A DNA stretch of 64,000 nucleotides from Campylobacter concisus (GCF_003048775.2 NZ_CP049272.1:434001-498000), one strand, 5' to 3'; numbered from the stretch's first letter, positions 21,632 through 30,951 are shown. Notes: generated by a model not told the origin, from the sequence alone. Translations and numbers: made by a program.

Positions 21632-22394
21632 AATTTCAAATTACAGCGGCTTAGCTGTTTCGCTTATAGTGCATGGAGCAGCAGTATATTTTTTACTTTC
21701 ACATAATTTTGATGAGATAAAAATAGGTGAGCAAAAACCGATAAAAATAGCTCTTAATTCATTTACTCCAGTGCCACAAGTCTCAGCACCTCAAATAGCG
21801 GAGCAAATGCTTATCCCAGAGCCAACTCCACCAGCCCCGCCACCACCGCCAGAACCTCCAAAACCTGAGCCAAAGCCAGAACCAAAGCCAGAACCAAAAC
21901 CTGAACCTAAAAAAGTGGAAAAACCAAAGCGTGAAATAAAAAAAGTAGAGCCTAAAAAAGAGAAAAAAATAGAGCCTAAGCCTGAACCGGTAATTGCTCA
22001 GCCAGTGCAGCCTATTGTACAGCCAGCCAGTGTAAATACAAATTTGCCAGCCAATAACAAGTCTATCGCTGCAGCTCCAGTTCAAAATGTAACACCTGAG
22101 CTAAATTTATCAAATTCACAAGGTGATGAAGATTTTACGAAGGTTATAATCGCAGTTAAGAGGCATAAAAGTTATCCAAATAATGCTAGACGTATGAAAC
22201 ATCAAGGAGTTGTAGAAGTTAGGTTTTTACTCAAACAAGACGGCAGTATAGATGAACTTAAAGTTAGTAAAAGCTCTGGTTTTGAGTCGCTTGATAATGG
22301 TGCTTTAGAAAATATTCAAAGAGCAAGTTCTGAGTTTCCAAAGCCTAAACAAGATCGTTATCTGCGCTTTCCTATTTCATATACACTAAAATAA
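21606..22394 (+). CDS. tonB: TonB energy transducer
   Basis: TonB spans the periplasm and transmits energy to outer-membrane receptors for iron-siderophore, haem or similar ligands. The 262-residue protein has an N-terminal membrane anchor (about 14-31). A Pro/Glu/Lys-rich rod (about 70-130) is built of PEPKPEPK-type repeats, and the C-terminal TonB domain runs from YPNNARRMKHQGVVEVRFLL to FPISYTL. The start is TTG within exbD. No ATG or GTG precedes the membrane anchor in frame. Confidence 0.92.
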   Translation: MQSKQSLNKISNYSGLAVSLIVHGAAVYFLLSHNFDEIKIGEQKPIKIALNSFTPVPQVSAPQIAEQMLIPEPTPPAPPPPPEPPKPEPKPEPKPEPKPEPKKVEKPKREIKKVEPKKEKKIEPKPEPVIAQPVQPIVQPASVNTNLPANNKSIAAAPVQNVTPELNLSNSQGDEDFTKVIIAVKRHKSYPNNARRMKHQGVVEVRFLLKQDGSIDELKVSKSSGFESLDNGALENIQRASSEFPKPKQDRYLRFPISYTLK

Positions 22395-22430
22395 ATTACA
22401 AGCTTACTTAAGCTCGTAATTTATTATTTG
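22393..22430 (+). terminator. Rho-independent terminator after tonB
   Basis: An inverted repeat (AAATTAC at 22393 with GTAATTT at 22416, and inner AGCTT with AAGCT around an ACTT loop) begins at the tonB stop and runs into the T-rich ATTATTTG. One A-C mismatch interrupts the stem. Confidence 0.65.
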
Positions 22431-22531
22431 CTTTGTAGAATTTCTTTTATATTTCAAGTCAAAATAGAAAAACATAACTTATTTTATTTAAAAAAGTGTG
22501 TATTTTAAACTTGCTTTAAATATTAAACATG

Positions 22532-22537
22532 TATAAT
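22532..22537 (+). promoter_or_regulatory. Probable -10 box of the tRNA-Phe gene
   Basis: TATAAT lies 19 bases before the mature tRNA 5' end. TTGCTT 15 bases upstream is a possible weak -35. Confidence 0.45.
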
Positions 22538-22556
22538 CTGACTTTCTTTAACGAGT

Positions 22557-22632
22557 GGTTGGATAGCTCAGTCGGTAGAGCAGCAGACTGAAAATCTGCG
22601 TGTCGGCAGTTCGATTCTGCCTCTAACCACCA
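22557..22632 (+). tRNA. tRNA-Phe (GAA)
   Basis: The 76-base gene folds as a cloverleaf. The acceptor stem GGTTGGA pairs with TCTAACC (one G-T pair), the D arm holds AGCTCAGTCGGTAGAGC, the anticodon arm is GCAGA-CTGAAAA-TCTGC with anticodon GAA, and the T arm is GGCAG-TTCGATT-CTGCC. The 3' CCA is encoded. Confidence 0.97.
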
Positions 22633-22967
22633 TTTAAACTTTCCTTAAACATCAATCCTTTTTCTCTTAGTTCTATTAAATTTTGTATTTACAAGACTTC
22701 TAGGTTATTTATAAAATTTAAATAAATTTTTGTTATTAATAAATTTAAAATATAACAATGCTATTTTTATTTTATATATTCTAAGACAAATAAAATCTTC
22801 AAGATCAAATAAAAAATTTGTAAGAGATAATCTTATAAATTTTATCCTAAATAAGCCTTATTAATCAAAATGTTATATTTGTATCAAATCATCCTTAAAA
22901 TATAAGTTTAATATAAATCCATAAGAGATATAATCTTGATTAAATTTGTATTAACTTAGGAGGTTTC
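22633..22967. other. AT-rich intergenic region
   Basis: These 335 bases between tRNA-Phe and the dicarboxylate transporter are very AT-rich with stops in all frames. I see no gene or repeat. The only recognisable elements are a TATAAT at 22929-22934 and a strong AGGAGG ribosome-binding site just before the transporter start. Confidence 0.6.
22929..22934 (+). promoter_or_regulatory. Probable -10 box of the C4-dicarboxylate transporter gene
   Basis: TATAAT lies 33 bases before the ATG, and TTTAAT about 20 bases further upstream is a weak -35 candidate. An unusually strong AGGAGG follows, suggesting high translation. Confidence 0.4.
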
Positions 22968-24635
22968 ATGGATTTTCTCATGAATTTAAGTGAAGGCATG
23001 CAGTTTGCTATCCAGCTTCTCATCGTCCTTATCTGTTTGTTCTACGGAGCTAAAAAAGGCGGTATCGCACTTGGTATGCTAGGCGGTATCGGTCTTATAG
23101 TCCTCGTTTTTGGATTTAATATCGAGCCTGGTAAGCCAGCTATTGATGTTATGCTAACTATCCTTGCTGTTGTTGTGGCAAGTGCTACGCTTCAAGCTAG
23201 TGGTGGTCTTGATGTTATGCTTCAAATAGCAGAAACTATACTTAGAAAAAATCCAAAATATGTAAGTATCTTGGCTCCTTTTGTAACATGTACGCTTACT
23301 ATTTTATGCGGAACTGGACACGTTGTTTATACCGTGCTTCCTATCGTTTATGACATCGCTATCAAAAATGGTATCCGCCCAGAGCGACCAATGGCAGCAA
23401 GCTCAATAGCTTCACAAATGGGCATCATAGCTAGCCCAGTTTCAGTTGCTGTTGTAACTCTTACAAGCTTTCTTATTAATGCTAAAACTCACCTAGCTGG
23501 CTTTGATGGGTATTTAGATCTTTTAAAGATTACGATTCCATCAACATTTTGCGGTGTTTTAGCAGTAGGAATTTTTAGCTGGTTTAGAGGCAAAGATCTT
23601 GATAAAGACGAAGTATTTCAAGCAAAGCTTCAAGATCCTGAGTTTAAAAAATATGTTTATGGCGATAGTGCGACGCTTTTGGGCAAAAAGCTTCCTGGGT
23701 ATCAATGGGCTGCGATGTGGATATTTTTAGGCTCTATCCTTGTAGTTGCGCTTCTTGGATATTTTAAAGATCTTCGTCCAAGCTGGACTACTTACAAAGA
23801 CGCAACGGTCGTTCAAGTAATAGCTAACCTTCCAACTGAGCAAAAAGTCTTAAAAACCTTAAAAATAAAAGACGCTAGCATCCAAACAGAGGCGGCTGAG
23901 TTAAAAGTAGCAAACGATAAGCTAAATGCTAATCAAAAAGCTCAATCAGTCAAAATCATCGGCAAAGATGCAAATCAAACTCTTACTCGCACGGCTGATG
24001 GCGCAGTAACATATATAAATGAAAAAGGCGCAAAAGAAGAATTTCAAGGTGCTTACATCAATATAAGCAACAAACAAGCATCTTCAAAAAGCCTAAGCAT
24101 GGTTCATGTTATCCAAATTTTCATGCTTTTAACAGGCGCTATCATTTTAATCTTTACACCAACAGATGCTAGCAAGATCGGTAAAAACGAGATATTTAGA
24201 TCAGGTATGATCGCTCTTGTTGCAGTATTTGGAATCTCTTGGATGGCTGAGACTATGTTTGCAGTACACACTCCGATGATGAAAGAGGCGCTAGGAAGCA
24301 TCGTAAAAGAGCACCCTTGGACTTATGCGGTTATGCTTTTGATTATCTCAAAATTTGTAAATTCTCAAGCTGCAGCCTTGGTTGCTTTTGTGCCATTAGC
24401 ATTAAATATCGATGTTAATCCTGCTATCATTCTAGCTTTTGCGCCAGCTTGCTACGGATACTACATCCTACCAACATATCCAAGCGACCTTGCAGCTATT
24501 CAGTTTGATAGAAGTGGTACGACACATATTGGTAAATTTGTTATCAATCACAGCTTTATCATTCCGGGTCTTATTGGTGTTATATCCTCTTGTATATTTG
24601 GCTATATTTTTGCAACTGCTTTTGGATATCTATAG
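22968..24635 (+). CDS. dcuB: Anaerobic C4-dicarboxylate transporter, Dcu family, with a large central insert
   Basis: Dcu carriers exchange fumarate or aspartate for succinate across the inner membrane, supporting fumarate respiration. The 555-residue protein shows many membrane helices and Dcu-type segments such as [42 protein letters not shown], and [35 protein letters not shown]. Typical Dcu proteins have about 430-450 residues. The excess lies at about 276-378, a hydrophilic Lys/Gln/Asn-rich region between helices. DcuB rather than DcuA is a guess from overall likeness. It is monocistronic. Confidence 0.8.
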   Translation: MDFLMNLSEGMQFAIQLLIVLICLFYGAKKGGIALGMLGGIGLIVLVFGFNIEPGKPAIDVMLTILAVVVASATLQASGGLDVMLQIAETILRKNPKYVSILAPFVTCTLTILCGTGHVVYTVLPIVYDIAIKNGIRPERPMAASSIASQMGIIASPVSVAVVTLTSFLINAKTHLAGFDGYLDLLKITIPSTFCGVLAVGIFSWFRGKDLDKDEVFQAKLQDPEFKKYVYGDSATLLGKKLPGYQWAAMWIFLGSILVVALLGYFKDLRPSWTTYKDATVVQVIANLPTEQKVLKTLKIKDASIQTEAAELKVANDKLNANQKAQSVKIIGKDANQTLTRTADGAVTYINEKGAKEEFQGAYINISNKQASSKSLSMVHVIQIFMLLTGAIILIFTPTDASKIGKNEIFRSGMIALVAVFGISWMAETMFAVHTPMMKEALGSIVKEHPWTYAVMLLIISKFVNSQAAALVAFVPLALNIDVNPAIILAFAPACYGYYILPTYPSDLAAIQFDRSGTTHIGKFVINHSFIIPGLIGVISSCIFGYIFATAFGYL

Positions 24636-24638
24636 TAT

Positions 24639-24687
24639 ATAAATTCTCTTGCTGCTAGTATTTTCTAGTGGCAAGAGCAGAATTTAT
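24639..24687. terminator. Bidirectional terminator between dcuB-like and flhB genes
   Basis: A long interrupted hairpin lies between convergent genes. ATAAATT pairs with AATTTAT, CTCTTGC with GCAAGAG, and CTAG with CTAG around a TATTTT loop. It begins just after the transporter stop and reaches the flhB stop, so it can serve both transcripts. Confidence 0.7.
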
Positions 24688-25760
24688 CAAAGCTTATCTT
24701 TAAATTTTTGTTTATTGCTCATATAAACGAAGCTTAGCACCTCGGCTACGGCTCTAAAAAGATGTGCTGGTATCGTATCATCGACTTCACAAATTTTATA
24801 AAGCTCTCTTGCGAGTGGTGGATTTTCATAAATTTGCACACCATTTTCAACGGCTATTTTTTTGATTTGCAGTGCTAAAAAATCAACACCTTTTGCAAGT
24901 ATTATCGGTGCTTCGTCACGACTTTTATCATATCTTATCGCCACGGCGTAGTGAGTAGGGTTTGTGATGACTACGTCAGCTTGTGGGATATTTTGCATCA
25001 TTCGCCTTTTTGCCGCTCGCATTTGTGCTTGACGAATTCTGCCTTTTACCTGAGGATCTCCCTCCATTTGCTTATACTCATCTTTTATCTCTTGCTTGCT
25101 CATACGAAGGTCTTTAAAATATTGAAAACGCACGATGAGAAGGTCGATAAGTCCGATTACAAAAAGAATAAAAAGCATGACACTAACAAGAATGATGAGC
25201 TTTTCTTTTAGCCAAGCAAGCTGATCAAACATAGAAAAAAAGAGCGTGTGTGGCAGCTCCTTTATAAACTGCAAGAAAAAATAAAATCCAACACCAAAGA
25301 CGATGCTAACTTTTAGCACGATCTTAATGCTGTCTATCACTTTTTTCATCGAGAATAAATTTTTTAGCCCTTTTAGCGGGTTTATCTTGCCAAAATTTGG
25401 CATTATAGGCTTTGTGGTAAAGATAAATCCAAACTGCATTACATTTGCGATGACACCAGCGATCGCCACACAGATACAAACTGGAAGTATCATAAGAAGT
25501 GACCTTGCAAAGGTATTTACGACGATCATTTTTACAGTTGGCAAGGTAAGTGGCTGACCGATAAATTTTGAATAGTATATATAAAGTGAGATGATCTGTT
25601 CTTTCATAAAATTTAGCATCGCAAGTAGTACGCCAATAGCAATGACAAGGGTCACGAACCCAGCTAGGTCCTGACTTTTGGGGACATTGCCGTCCTTTTT
25701 GGCGTCTTCTATCTTTTTTGGGGTCGCTTCTTCGGTTTTTTCCTGATCTTCGCCTGCCAT
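24687..25760 (-). CDS. flhB: Flagellar type III export protein FlhB
   Basis: FlhB is part of the flagellar export gate and switches substrate from rod/hook to filament proteins after self-cleavage. The 357 residues have four membrane helices (about 30-52, 85-110, 140-165, 183-207), the basic linker, and the autocleavage site NPTH at 267-270 within DVVITNPTHYAVAIRYD. The frame extends 14 residues further to a TTG. The ATG at 25760 is chosen because AGGA precedes it and the protein then starts MAGEDQEKTEEATPKK, typical of FlhB. No other flagellar gene is adjacent. Confidence 0.96.
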   Translation of the reverse strand: MAGEDQEKTEEATPKKIEDAKKDGNVPKSQDLAGFVTLVIAIGVLLAMLNFMKEQIISLYIYYSKFIGQPLTLPTVKMIVVNTFARSLLMILPVCICVAIAGVIANVMQFGFIFTTKPIMPNFGKINPLKGLKNLFSMKKVIDSIKIVLKVSIVFGVGFYFFLQFIKELPHTLFFSMFDQLAWLKEKLIILVSVMLFILFVIGLIDLLIVRFQYFKDLRMSKQEIKDEYKQMEGDPQVKGRIRQAQMRAAKRRMMQNIPQADVVITNPTHYAVAIRYDKSRDEAPIILAKGVDFLALQIKKIAVENGVQIYENPPLARELYKICEVDDTIPAHLFRAVAEVLSFVYMSNKQKFKDKL

Positions 25761-25905
25761 CTTTGTCCTAAGCTCGCTTAAATTTGGGGCGATTATAGCC
25801 AAAATGCGGTTAAACTATCCGCTAAATTTAACTTTTGCAATTCAAAAAAACTAAGCCGTTTTAGGCGTTTTTGGCTAAAATTAGCAAAAATAAGGAGCAC
25901 GCAAA

Positions 25906-26868
25906 ATGTCATTTTTAGAAGGCTTGTTTAACATTTTTAGAGCCAAAAAACCACCAAAAAGCGACGAAGAGCTACTTTTAGACGAGTATGCGATGATTTA
26001 CACTGAAATAAAAGAGAAAAATTTAAACGAATACGACTTTTTATGTGAGCTCATACGATTACTCTCTTTTTCAAGAGCTAGACGCTACGACTTTTGCCTT
26101 GAAAAGTGCCTAGCTGATGGCAACGCCGAGGCACTAAATGATCTCATTTTTCAATACGCTAAGCTAAATTTACTCCCAGGATGTAGTGGTGGATATGATC
26201 AGTGCGAGAAGCTCATACCGGCATTTTTTGCTATCGCTTGTGGCGACACAGATAGTATGGCAAGGATCTTTCCAAAAGGCCTGCCACCTAGCAAAAACGG
26301 CTATAAATTTCTATGCGTTATGCATGATCTGCTAACGGCGATGCTTTGGCAAGATGAAAATTTACTTGCCCCTGCCCTAGAAAAAGCTCGCAATTTTGCA
26401 GAGTCCAAAAAGCCAGCAAACGAAAGAGAGGCGATTAAATTTGTGCTTGCCCTGCATAAAAAAGATGTGGCTGCCATGAGTGGGCATTTGCAGAAATTTT
26501 GCTCCACATTTGACAGGACAGATGCGCCTAAATTTGAAAAAAGGCTTTATATTTTCGCACACGGACTTCACGCTTTGGCACGCTACTTTTTACCGTTTGA
26601 GCTCTTTAAAGAGATCAAGCTACCAAAGAACGAAAATTTCAGTAAATTTTACGCAAAAAGGCTCTTTCAAAATGAAATTCCCAAGCCAAAACTTTATTTT
26701 ACTTTTCCGCCTGAGCTTGAACTGATAAATGTGATTTTAAATGCGCCAGTAGCTAAAACTCTGATATATCAGCCATATTTGCCAAATAACAAAACATTTT
26801 TTCTGGATCACGATGCGATGATTAAAAATTTAGCCGACGAGATCATAAAATCAGGGGCATTAAAGTAG
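25906..26868 (+). CDS. Hypothetical helical protein, 320 residues
   Basis: I do not recognise this protein with confidence. It is soluble, lacks a signal peptide and is predicted almost entirely helical, with several short amphipathic pairs that could form a repeat scaffold. Notable segments are ACGDTDSMARIFPKGLPPSKNGY, MHDLLTAMLWQDENLLAPALEKAR and RLYIFAHGLHALARYFLP. The overall pattern recalls the helical immunity proteins of the Imm49 type, but this is a weak impression and no toxin gene is nearby. AAGGAG precedes the ATG. It is divergent from flhB and upstream of the rplU operon. Confidence 0.6.
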   Translation: MSFLEGLFNIFRAKKPPKSDEELLLDEYAMIYTEIKEKNLNEYDFLCELIRLLSFSRARRYDFCLEKCLADGNAEALNDLIFQYAKLNLLPGCSGGYDQCEKLIPAFFAIACGDTDSMARIFPKGLPPSKNGYKFLCVMHDLLTAMLWQDENLLAPALEKARNFAESKKPANEREAIKFVLALHKKDVAAMSGHLQKFCSTFDRTDAPKFEKRLYIFAHGLHALARYFLPFELFKEIKLPKNENFSKFYAKRLFQNEIPKPKLYFTFPPELELINVILNAPVAKTLIYQPYLPNNKTFFLDHDAMIKNLADEIIKSGALK

Positions 26869-26975
26869 AATTTATAAACTTTTGGCTAACATTCACACCT
26901 TACAACCAATAAAGCTCCATAAATCTTTTGCAAAAAAGTGCTTTTTGGTCTTACCAAATTTTAGAAAGGTAGAGT

Positions 26976-27290
26976 ATGTCAAAATACGCTATATTTAAGC
27001 ATGGTGGCAAGCAATATCGTGTTAGCGAGGGCGAGTACCTTAAGCTAGACCACTTTAGTGCTGAAGCTAAATCAACCGTTGAGATTACAGAAGTTTTAGC
27101 TGTAAATGACGGCGAAGTAAAGGTAGGTGCGCCATTTGTTAAGGGTGCAAAAGTTGTTCTTGAGGTCGTTAATGAAGGCAAAGACAAAAAAGTAGTTATC
27201 TACAAAAAACGCAGACGTAAAGACTCAAAACTAAAACGCGGCTTTAGAAGACAATTTACACGTGTAAAAGTCGTAAGTATCGCAGCTTAA
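26976..27290 (+). CDS. rplU: 50S ribosomal protein L21
   Basis: L21 binds 23S rRNA in the large subunit. The 104-residue protein starts [20 protein letters not shown], as is characteristic, and ends with a basic patch [23 protein letters not shown]. It is followed after 11 bases by rpmA, the universal L21-L27 pairing, and GAAAGGTAGAG provides the ribosome-binding site. Confidence 0.98.
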   Translation: MSKYAIFKHGGKQYRVSEGEYLKLDHFSAEAKSTVEITEVLAVNDGEVKVGAPFVKGAKVVLEVVNEGKDKKVVIYKKRRRKDSKLKRGFRRQFTRVKVVSIAA

Positions 27291-27301
27291 GGAGATAAGA
27301 T

Positions 27302-27559
27302 ATGGCACACAAAAAAGGTCAGGGTTCAACCCAAAATAACCGTGATAGTATCGGACGCCGATTAGGTGTTAAGAAATTTGGTGGTGAGTTCGTTCGTGCT
27401 GGAAATATAATCATCCGCCAAAGAGGAACAGCAACTCACGCTGGAAATAACGTAGGTCTTGGCAAAGACCACACAATTTTTGCATTAGTCGACGGCTTTG
27501 TAAAATTTGAAAGACTCGATAAAAACAGAAAAAAAGTATCTGTTTATCCAGCTGCATAA
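27302..27559 (+). CDS. rpmA: 50S ribosomal protein L27
   Basis: L27 lies near the peptidyl-transferase centre. The 85-residue protein begins [16 protein letters not shown] and contains [24 protein letters not shown]. The N-terminus lacks the cleavable extension seen in Firmicutes, so the mature end is the standard AHKKG form that reaches the tRNA 3' ends. Confidence 0.98.
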   Translation: MAHKKGQGSTQNNRDSIGRRLGVKKFGGEFVRAGNIIIRQRGTATHAGNNVGLGKDHTIFALVDGFVKFERLDKNRKKVSVYPAA

Positions 27560-27563
27560 TACC

Positions 27564-27588
27564 AGGGGCAATCGCCCCTTTCTTTCTT
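27564..27588 (+). terminator. Rho-independent terminator after rpmA
   Basis: A perfect AGGGGC/GCCCCT stem around an AATC loop is followed by TTCTTTCTT, just beyond the rpmA stop. Confidence 0.88.
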
Positions 27589-27752
27589 AAAATTATTCAA
27601 AAATCAAAATTTTTATTTAGTGTTTAGAATTTTTCAAATAGCTGTTTGAGAGAAATTTTAAATCAATCACAACTCTATATTTCGAGCTTCATGGTGTTTA
27701 TATTTGCTTTATTTTAATCAAGATATCACGATTTAATTTCAGTAAAGTTGGA

Positions 27753-27758
27753 TATAAT
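27753..27758 (+). promoter_or_regulatory. Probable -10 box of obgE
   Basis: TATAAT lies 26 bases before the obgE ATG and about 165 bases beyond the rpmA terminator, so obgE likely starts a new transcript. Confidence 0.5.
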
Positions 27759-27783
27759 CCAAATAAAAAATTTAAGGTAAAAA

Positions 27784-28842
27784 ATGTTTATAGATAGTGC
27801 AAGATTGACTCTAAGTTCGGGGCATGGTGGAGCTGGAGCTGTGAGTTTTCGCCGTGAAAAACACGTCATTTTAGGTGGTCCTGATGGCGGAGATGGCGGA
27901 GATGGCGGAGATGTTTATTTTATTTGTGACAACAACACCCATACTTTAGCAAATTATAAGGGTAAAAGAGCCATGAAGGCTGGCAATGGTGAAGCTGGCA
28001 TGGGCAAGCGAATGACTGGCAAAAAGGGCGAAAATTTAGAACTCATAGTCCCTCCTGGCACAGCTGTTTATGACGCACAGACAAATGAACTACTCTGTGA
28101 TATAGTTAGTGAGGGTCAAAAGACACTGTTTTTAAAGGGCGGTAAAGGCGGACTCGGAAATTTCCACTTTAAAAGCTCTATAAACCAAGCTCCAGAATAC
28201 GCTCAAAAGGGCATGCCAGAAGAGAGCGTAGAGGTTAGGCTCGAGCTAAAGCTGATAGCTGACGTGGGACTTGTTGGCTTTCCAAATGTCGGTAAATCAA
28301 CCCTCATCTCAGCCGTCTCAAACGCCAAACCACAGATTGCAAACTACGAATTTACCACGCTTACACCAAAGCTTGGCCTTGTTGAGGTTGATGAGTTTAG
28401 TGGCTTTGTCATGGCTGACATCCCTGGTATCATCGAAGGGGCGAGCGATGGACGCGGTTTAGGCGTTAAATTTCTAAAACATATCGAGAGAAATAAAATT
28501 TTACTTTTCATGATAGATAGCGCAAACTACAGAAGCATGAGTGAGCAGTTTAGTGTGCTAAAAGAAGAAGTTGCTAAATTTTCAAGTGTGCTTGCTAGCA
28601 GGGACTATGCTATCGCGATCACCAGAGTCGATGCGGCTGAAAATTTAGATGAAAATATAAAAGAATTTATGAAATTTTTAAAGCTAAAGCCAGAGCAAAA
28701 CGGTAAATTTATCTACAAACAAGATTTACTCAGCTTTGATCATTCAAAACCATATTTTATTTTGCCGATCTCATCAGCGACAAATGAGAATATCGACGAG
28801 CTTAAATTCGCACTTCTTGAGCTACTAAAAAAAGAGCTTTGA
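27784..28842 (+). CDS. obgE: GTPase ObgE/CgtA
   Basis: Obg is an essential GTPase acting in large-subunit assembly and growth control. The 352 residues consist of the glycine-rich Obg fold (about 1-158, with [16 protein letters not shown] and [12 protein letters not shown]) and a G domain with G1 GFPNVGKST (about 162-170), the switch [10 protein letters not shown]3 [11 protein letters not shown] and G4-like TRVD. The variable C-terminal Obg domain of some species is absent. It follows rplU-rpmA, a widely conserved linkage. Confidence 0.97.
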   Translation: MFIDSARLTLSSGHGGAGAVSFRREKHVILGGPDGGDGGDGGDVYFICDNNTHTLANYKGKRAMKAGNGEAGMGKRMTGKKGENLELIVPPGTAVYDAQTNELLCDIVSEGQKTLFLKGGKGGLGNFHFKSSINQAPEYAQKGMPEESVEVRLELKLIADVGLVGFPNVGKSTLISAVSNAKPQIANYEFTTLTPKLGLVEVDEFSGFVMADIPGIIEGASDGRGLGVKFLKHIERNKILLFMIDSANYRSMSEQFSVLKEEVAKFSSVLASRDYAIAITRVDAAENLDENIKEFMKFLKLKPEQNGKFIYKQDLLSFDHSKPYFILPISSATNENIDELKFALLELLKKEL

Positions 28843-28908
28843 GTTGCGACTTTTTAGTGCTTTGGGCATAGATTTTTAAGAGTATAAAATGAAGAAATTT
28901 TTTGCATT

Positions 28909-29223
28909 ATGCTATTTTGTCTTGGTGTATATAGCTGTGATCCAGCGGATCCGGCGTATATGTTTTTAGATTTTAATGACATAGATCGTGACGGAACGCT
29001 AAATTTAGATGAGTGGGTGGCGTGCAAGGCGCCACCAATGCTAAAAATAGCGCCAGATCTATGCACTAGTGATGAATTTAAAAGGCTGGATCTTGATCGT
29101 AGTGGCAAAGTTAGCGTTAATGAGTTAAGAAATTTAGTATTGCAAAAGATTAGCTGGCAGAAAGATCCATGCGCCTCTTGGCCGCCAAGCAGGCAAAACG
29201 CAGATCAAAATAAAAGTCGTTGA
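28909..29223 (+). CDS. EF-hand calcium-binding protein, probable lipoprotein with signal sequence out of frame
   Basis: The 104-residue frame contains two canonical EF-hand loops, DIDRDGTLNLDE and DLDRSGKVSVNE, with the expected D-x-D-x-D/S-G-x5-E spacing, so calcium binding is likely. The N-terminus as read (MLFCLGVYSC) is only the end of a lipoprotein signal peptide with a VYSC lipobox. An ATG at 28889 opens MKKFF in another frame, and one extra T in the T6 tract (28897-28902) would join it to make a normal 18-residue lipoprotein signal. The gene may be phase-off, mutated or misassembled. The partner process is unknown. Confidence 0.6.
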   Translation: MLFCLGVYSCDPADPAYMFLDFNDIDRDGTLNLDEWVACKAPPMLKIAPDLCTSDEFKRLDLDRSGKVSVNELRNLVLQKISWQKDPCASWPPSRQNADQNKSR

Positions 29224-29239
29224 AATTTAAAGGAAAGTG

Positions 29240-30145
29240 ATGAATGTAGTTTTTATGGGGACGCCTGATTATGCCGTTAGGATACTTAGGCATTTAAAAG
29301 AAGCTGGCTTTAACATAAAAGCAGTCTTTACCCAGCCTGATAAGCCAGTTGGCAGAAAGCAAATTTTAACCCCAAGTGAAGTCAAAATTTATGCGCAAAA
29401 TGAGCTTTTAAGCGTGCCAGTCTTTACACCAAATACGCTAAAAGATGAGGCGGTGGTTGCCGAGCTAAAGGCATTTGAGCCTAAATTTATCGTAGTGGCA
29501 GCTTATGGCAAAATTTTGCCACAAAGTGTGCTTGATGTGGCGACTTGTATAAATTTACACGCCTCGATCTTGCCAAAATATAGAGGCGCAAGCCCTATAC
29601 AAAGCGCGATCCTAGCAGGCGAGAAGCAAACTGGCGTCACAGCTATGCTAATGGACGCTGGCCTTGACACTGGCGATATGCTAGACTTCATCTACACGCC
29701 CTGCGAGAGCAAGATGTCAAGCGAGCTTTTTGGCGAGCTAGGTGAGCTTGGCGGCGAGCTAATCGTAAAAGTGCTTAAAAATTTTGAAAATTTAAAGCCA
29801 CAAAAACAAGACGACGCGCAGGCCTCGCACTGCAAAAAGATAAGTAAGAGTGATGGGCTTTTTAGCTTTGATGAAGAGGCAGGACAAATTTATAATAAAT
29901 TTCGTGCGCTCACGCCTTGGCCAGGGATTTATCTGGCAAGTGGGCTAAAAATTTTATCGCTTGAGCTAAGCGAAAAAAGTGGCAAAAGTGGAGAAATTTT
30001 AAGCGTAGAAAAAGATCACGTTGTGGTTGCTTGCAAGGATGGGGCGGTCAAAATTTACGAGCTTCAAGAGCCAAGCAAAAAGCCAACAAACGCAAAAGCA
30101 TATATAAATGGTAAGCGCCTTAGCGTTGGCGATGAATTAAAATAA
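29240..30145 (+). CDS. fmt: Methionyl-tRNA formyltransferase
   Basis: Fmt formylates initiator Met-tRNA with 10-formyl-THF before translation initiation. The 301-residue protein begins NVVFMGTPDYAVRIL. Its catalytic region is CINLHASILPKYRGASPIQSAILAGE, with the conserved Asn-His, then MDAGLDTGDML. The C-terminal beta-barrel domain follows. A GTG three bases earlier (29237) is an alternative start. ATG is chosen because AAAGGAA lies at good spacing. thiD follows 16 bases later. Confidence 0.96.
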   Translation: MNVVFMGTPDYAVRILRHLKEAGFNIKAVFTQPDKPVGRKQILTPSEVKIYAQNELLSVPVFTPNTLKDEAVVAELKAFEPKFIVVAAYGKILPQSVLDVATCINLHASILPKYRGASPIQSAILAGEKQTGVTAMLMDAGLDTGDMLDFIYTPCESKMSSELFGELGELGGELIVKVLKNFENLKPQKQDDAQASHCKKISKSDGLFSFDEEAGQIYNKFRALTPWPGIYLASGLKILSLELSEKSGKSGEILSVEKDHVVVACKDGAVKIYELQEPSKKPTNAKAYINGKRLSVGDELK

Positions 30146-30161
30146 ATTTAAAGGAGCGGTT

Positions 30162-30950
30162 ATGAAAAATGCACTAAGTATAGCAGGGGTTGATCCAAGT
30201 GGCGGGGCTGGAGTTTTAGCTGATATAAAGGTCTTTATAGCGCACGGCGTATATGCGATGGGAGCGATCACTGCGGTCACTGCTCAAAACACAAAGGGCA
30301 TCTTTGGCATGCAGTTAGTTGAGCCAAAGCTCATCGAGGATCAGATAAGAGCGATATTTGATGATATAAGAGTTGATGTGATAAAAATAGGCGTTGTCCC
30401 AAGCGTTGAGATCATCAAAAGCGTTGCAAAAACGCTAAGAGAGATCAAAAATTTACCGCCAGTCGTGCTTGATCCTGTCATGAGCTGTAAAAATGGCGAC
30501 ATCTGGCTAGAGGGCGCTGCAAAAGACGCGATCGTGGAGGAGCTTTTCCCACTTGCTAGCGTGATCACACCAAATATCTTTGAAGCGCGTGAAATTTTAA
30601 AGCATGAGCTAAAGGGCGAGAGCGAGCTAAAAGAGGCTTGCAAGGAGCTTTTGAAATTTGGTACAAAAAGCGTCTATCTAAAATGTGGCGAACTTGATGG
30701 CAAGTCGCTTGATATATTTTATGATGGCAAGGAATATGAAATTTTTAGCGATGAGCGTATAAAAACGACCGCAACTCACGGATCAGGCTGCTCGCTATCA
30801 AGCGCTATAGCTTCAAATTTAGCAAATGGGCTTAGCCTAAAAGAAAGCGTAAAAAATGCGCATGATTATATCTTTAACGCTATCAAAAATGCGGTCATCA
30901 TCGGCGGTGGACAAAATCCGGTAAATCACTTCTATAAATTTAAGGTGTGA
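30162..30950 (+). CDS. thiD: Hydroxymethylpyrimidine/phosphomethylpyrimidine kinase
   Basis: ThiD phosphorylates HMP and HMP-phosphate to give the pyrimidine half of thiamine. The 262-residue ribokinase-fold protein starts ALSIAGVDPSGGAGVLADIKVF. It holds VLDPVMSCKNGD and the C-terminal anion hole THGSGCSLSSAIAS with the catalytic Asp/Cys region. It sits in the fmt-thiD-birA-parA run with spacing of only a few bases, so it is co-transcribed with unrelated housekeeping genes. Confidence 0.93.
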   Translation: MKNALSIAGVDPSGGAGVLADIKVFIAHGVYAMGAITAVTAQNTKGIFGMQLVEPKLIEDQIRAIFDDIRVDVIKIGVVPSVEIIKSVAKTLREIKNLPPVVLDPVMSCKNGDIWLEGAAKDAIVEELFPLASVITPNIFEAREILKHELKGESELKEACKELLKFGTKSVYLKCGELDGKSLDIFYDGKEYEIFSDERIKTTATHGSGCSLSSAIASNLANGLSLKESVKNAHDYIFNAIKNAVIIGGGQNPVNHFYKFKV

Positions 30951-30951
30951 T

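Noticed and set aside
21783-22085. Long open frame on the - strand opposite the tonB rod
   Set aside because: It is a Trp/Arg/Phe-rich shadow of the Pro-Glu-Lys repeat codons, with no start signal or neighbour support.
20833-22394. Possible transferred iron-uptake island
   Set aside because: Only exbB-exbD-tonB are present, without receptor, transporter or mobility genes, and composition matches the surroundings. The nearby tRNA-Phe shows no direct repeat of its 3' end that I can find.
26869-26975. Regulatory leader before rplU
   Set aside because: The 107-base gap has no convincing hairpin or L21 autoregulatory motif that I can define.
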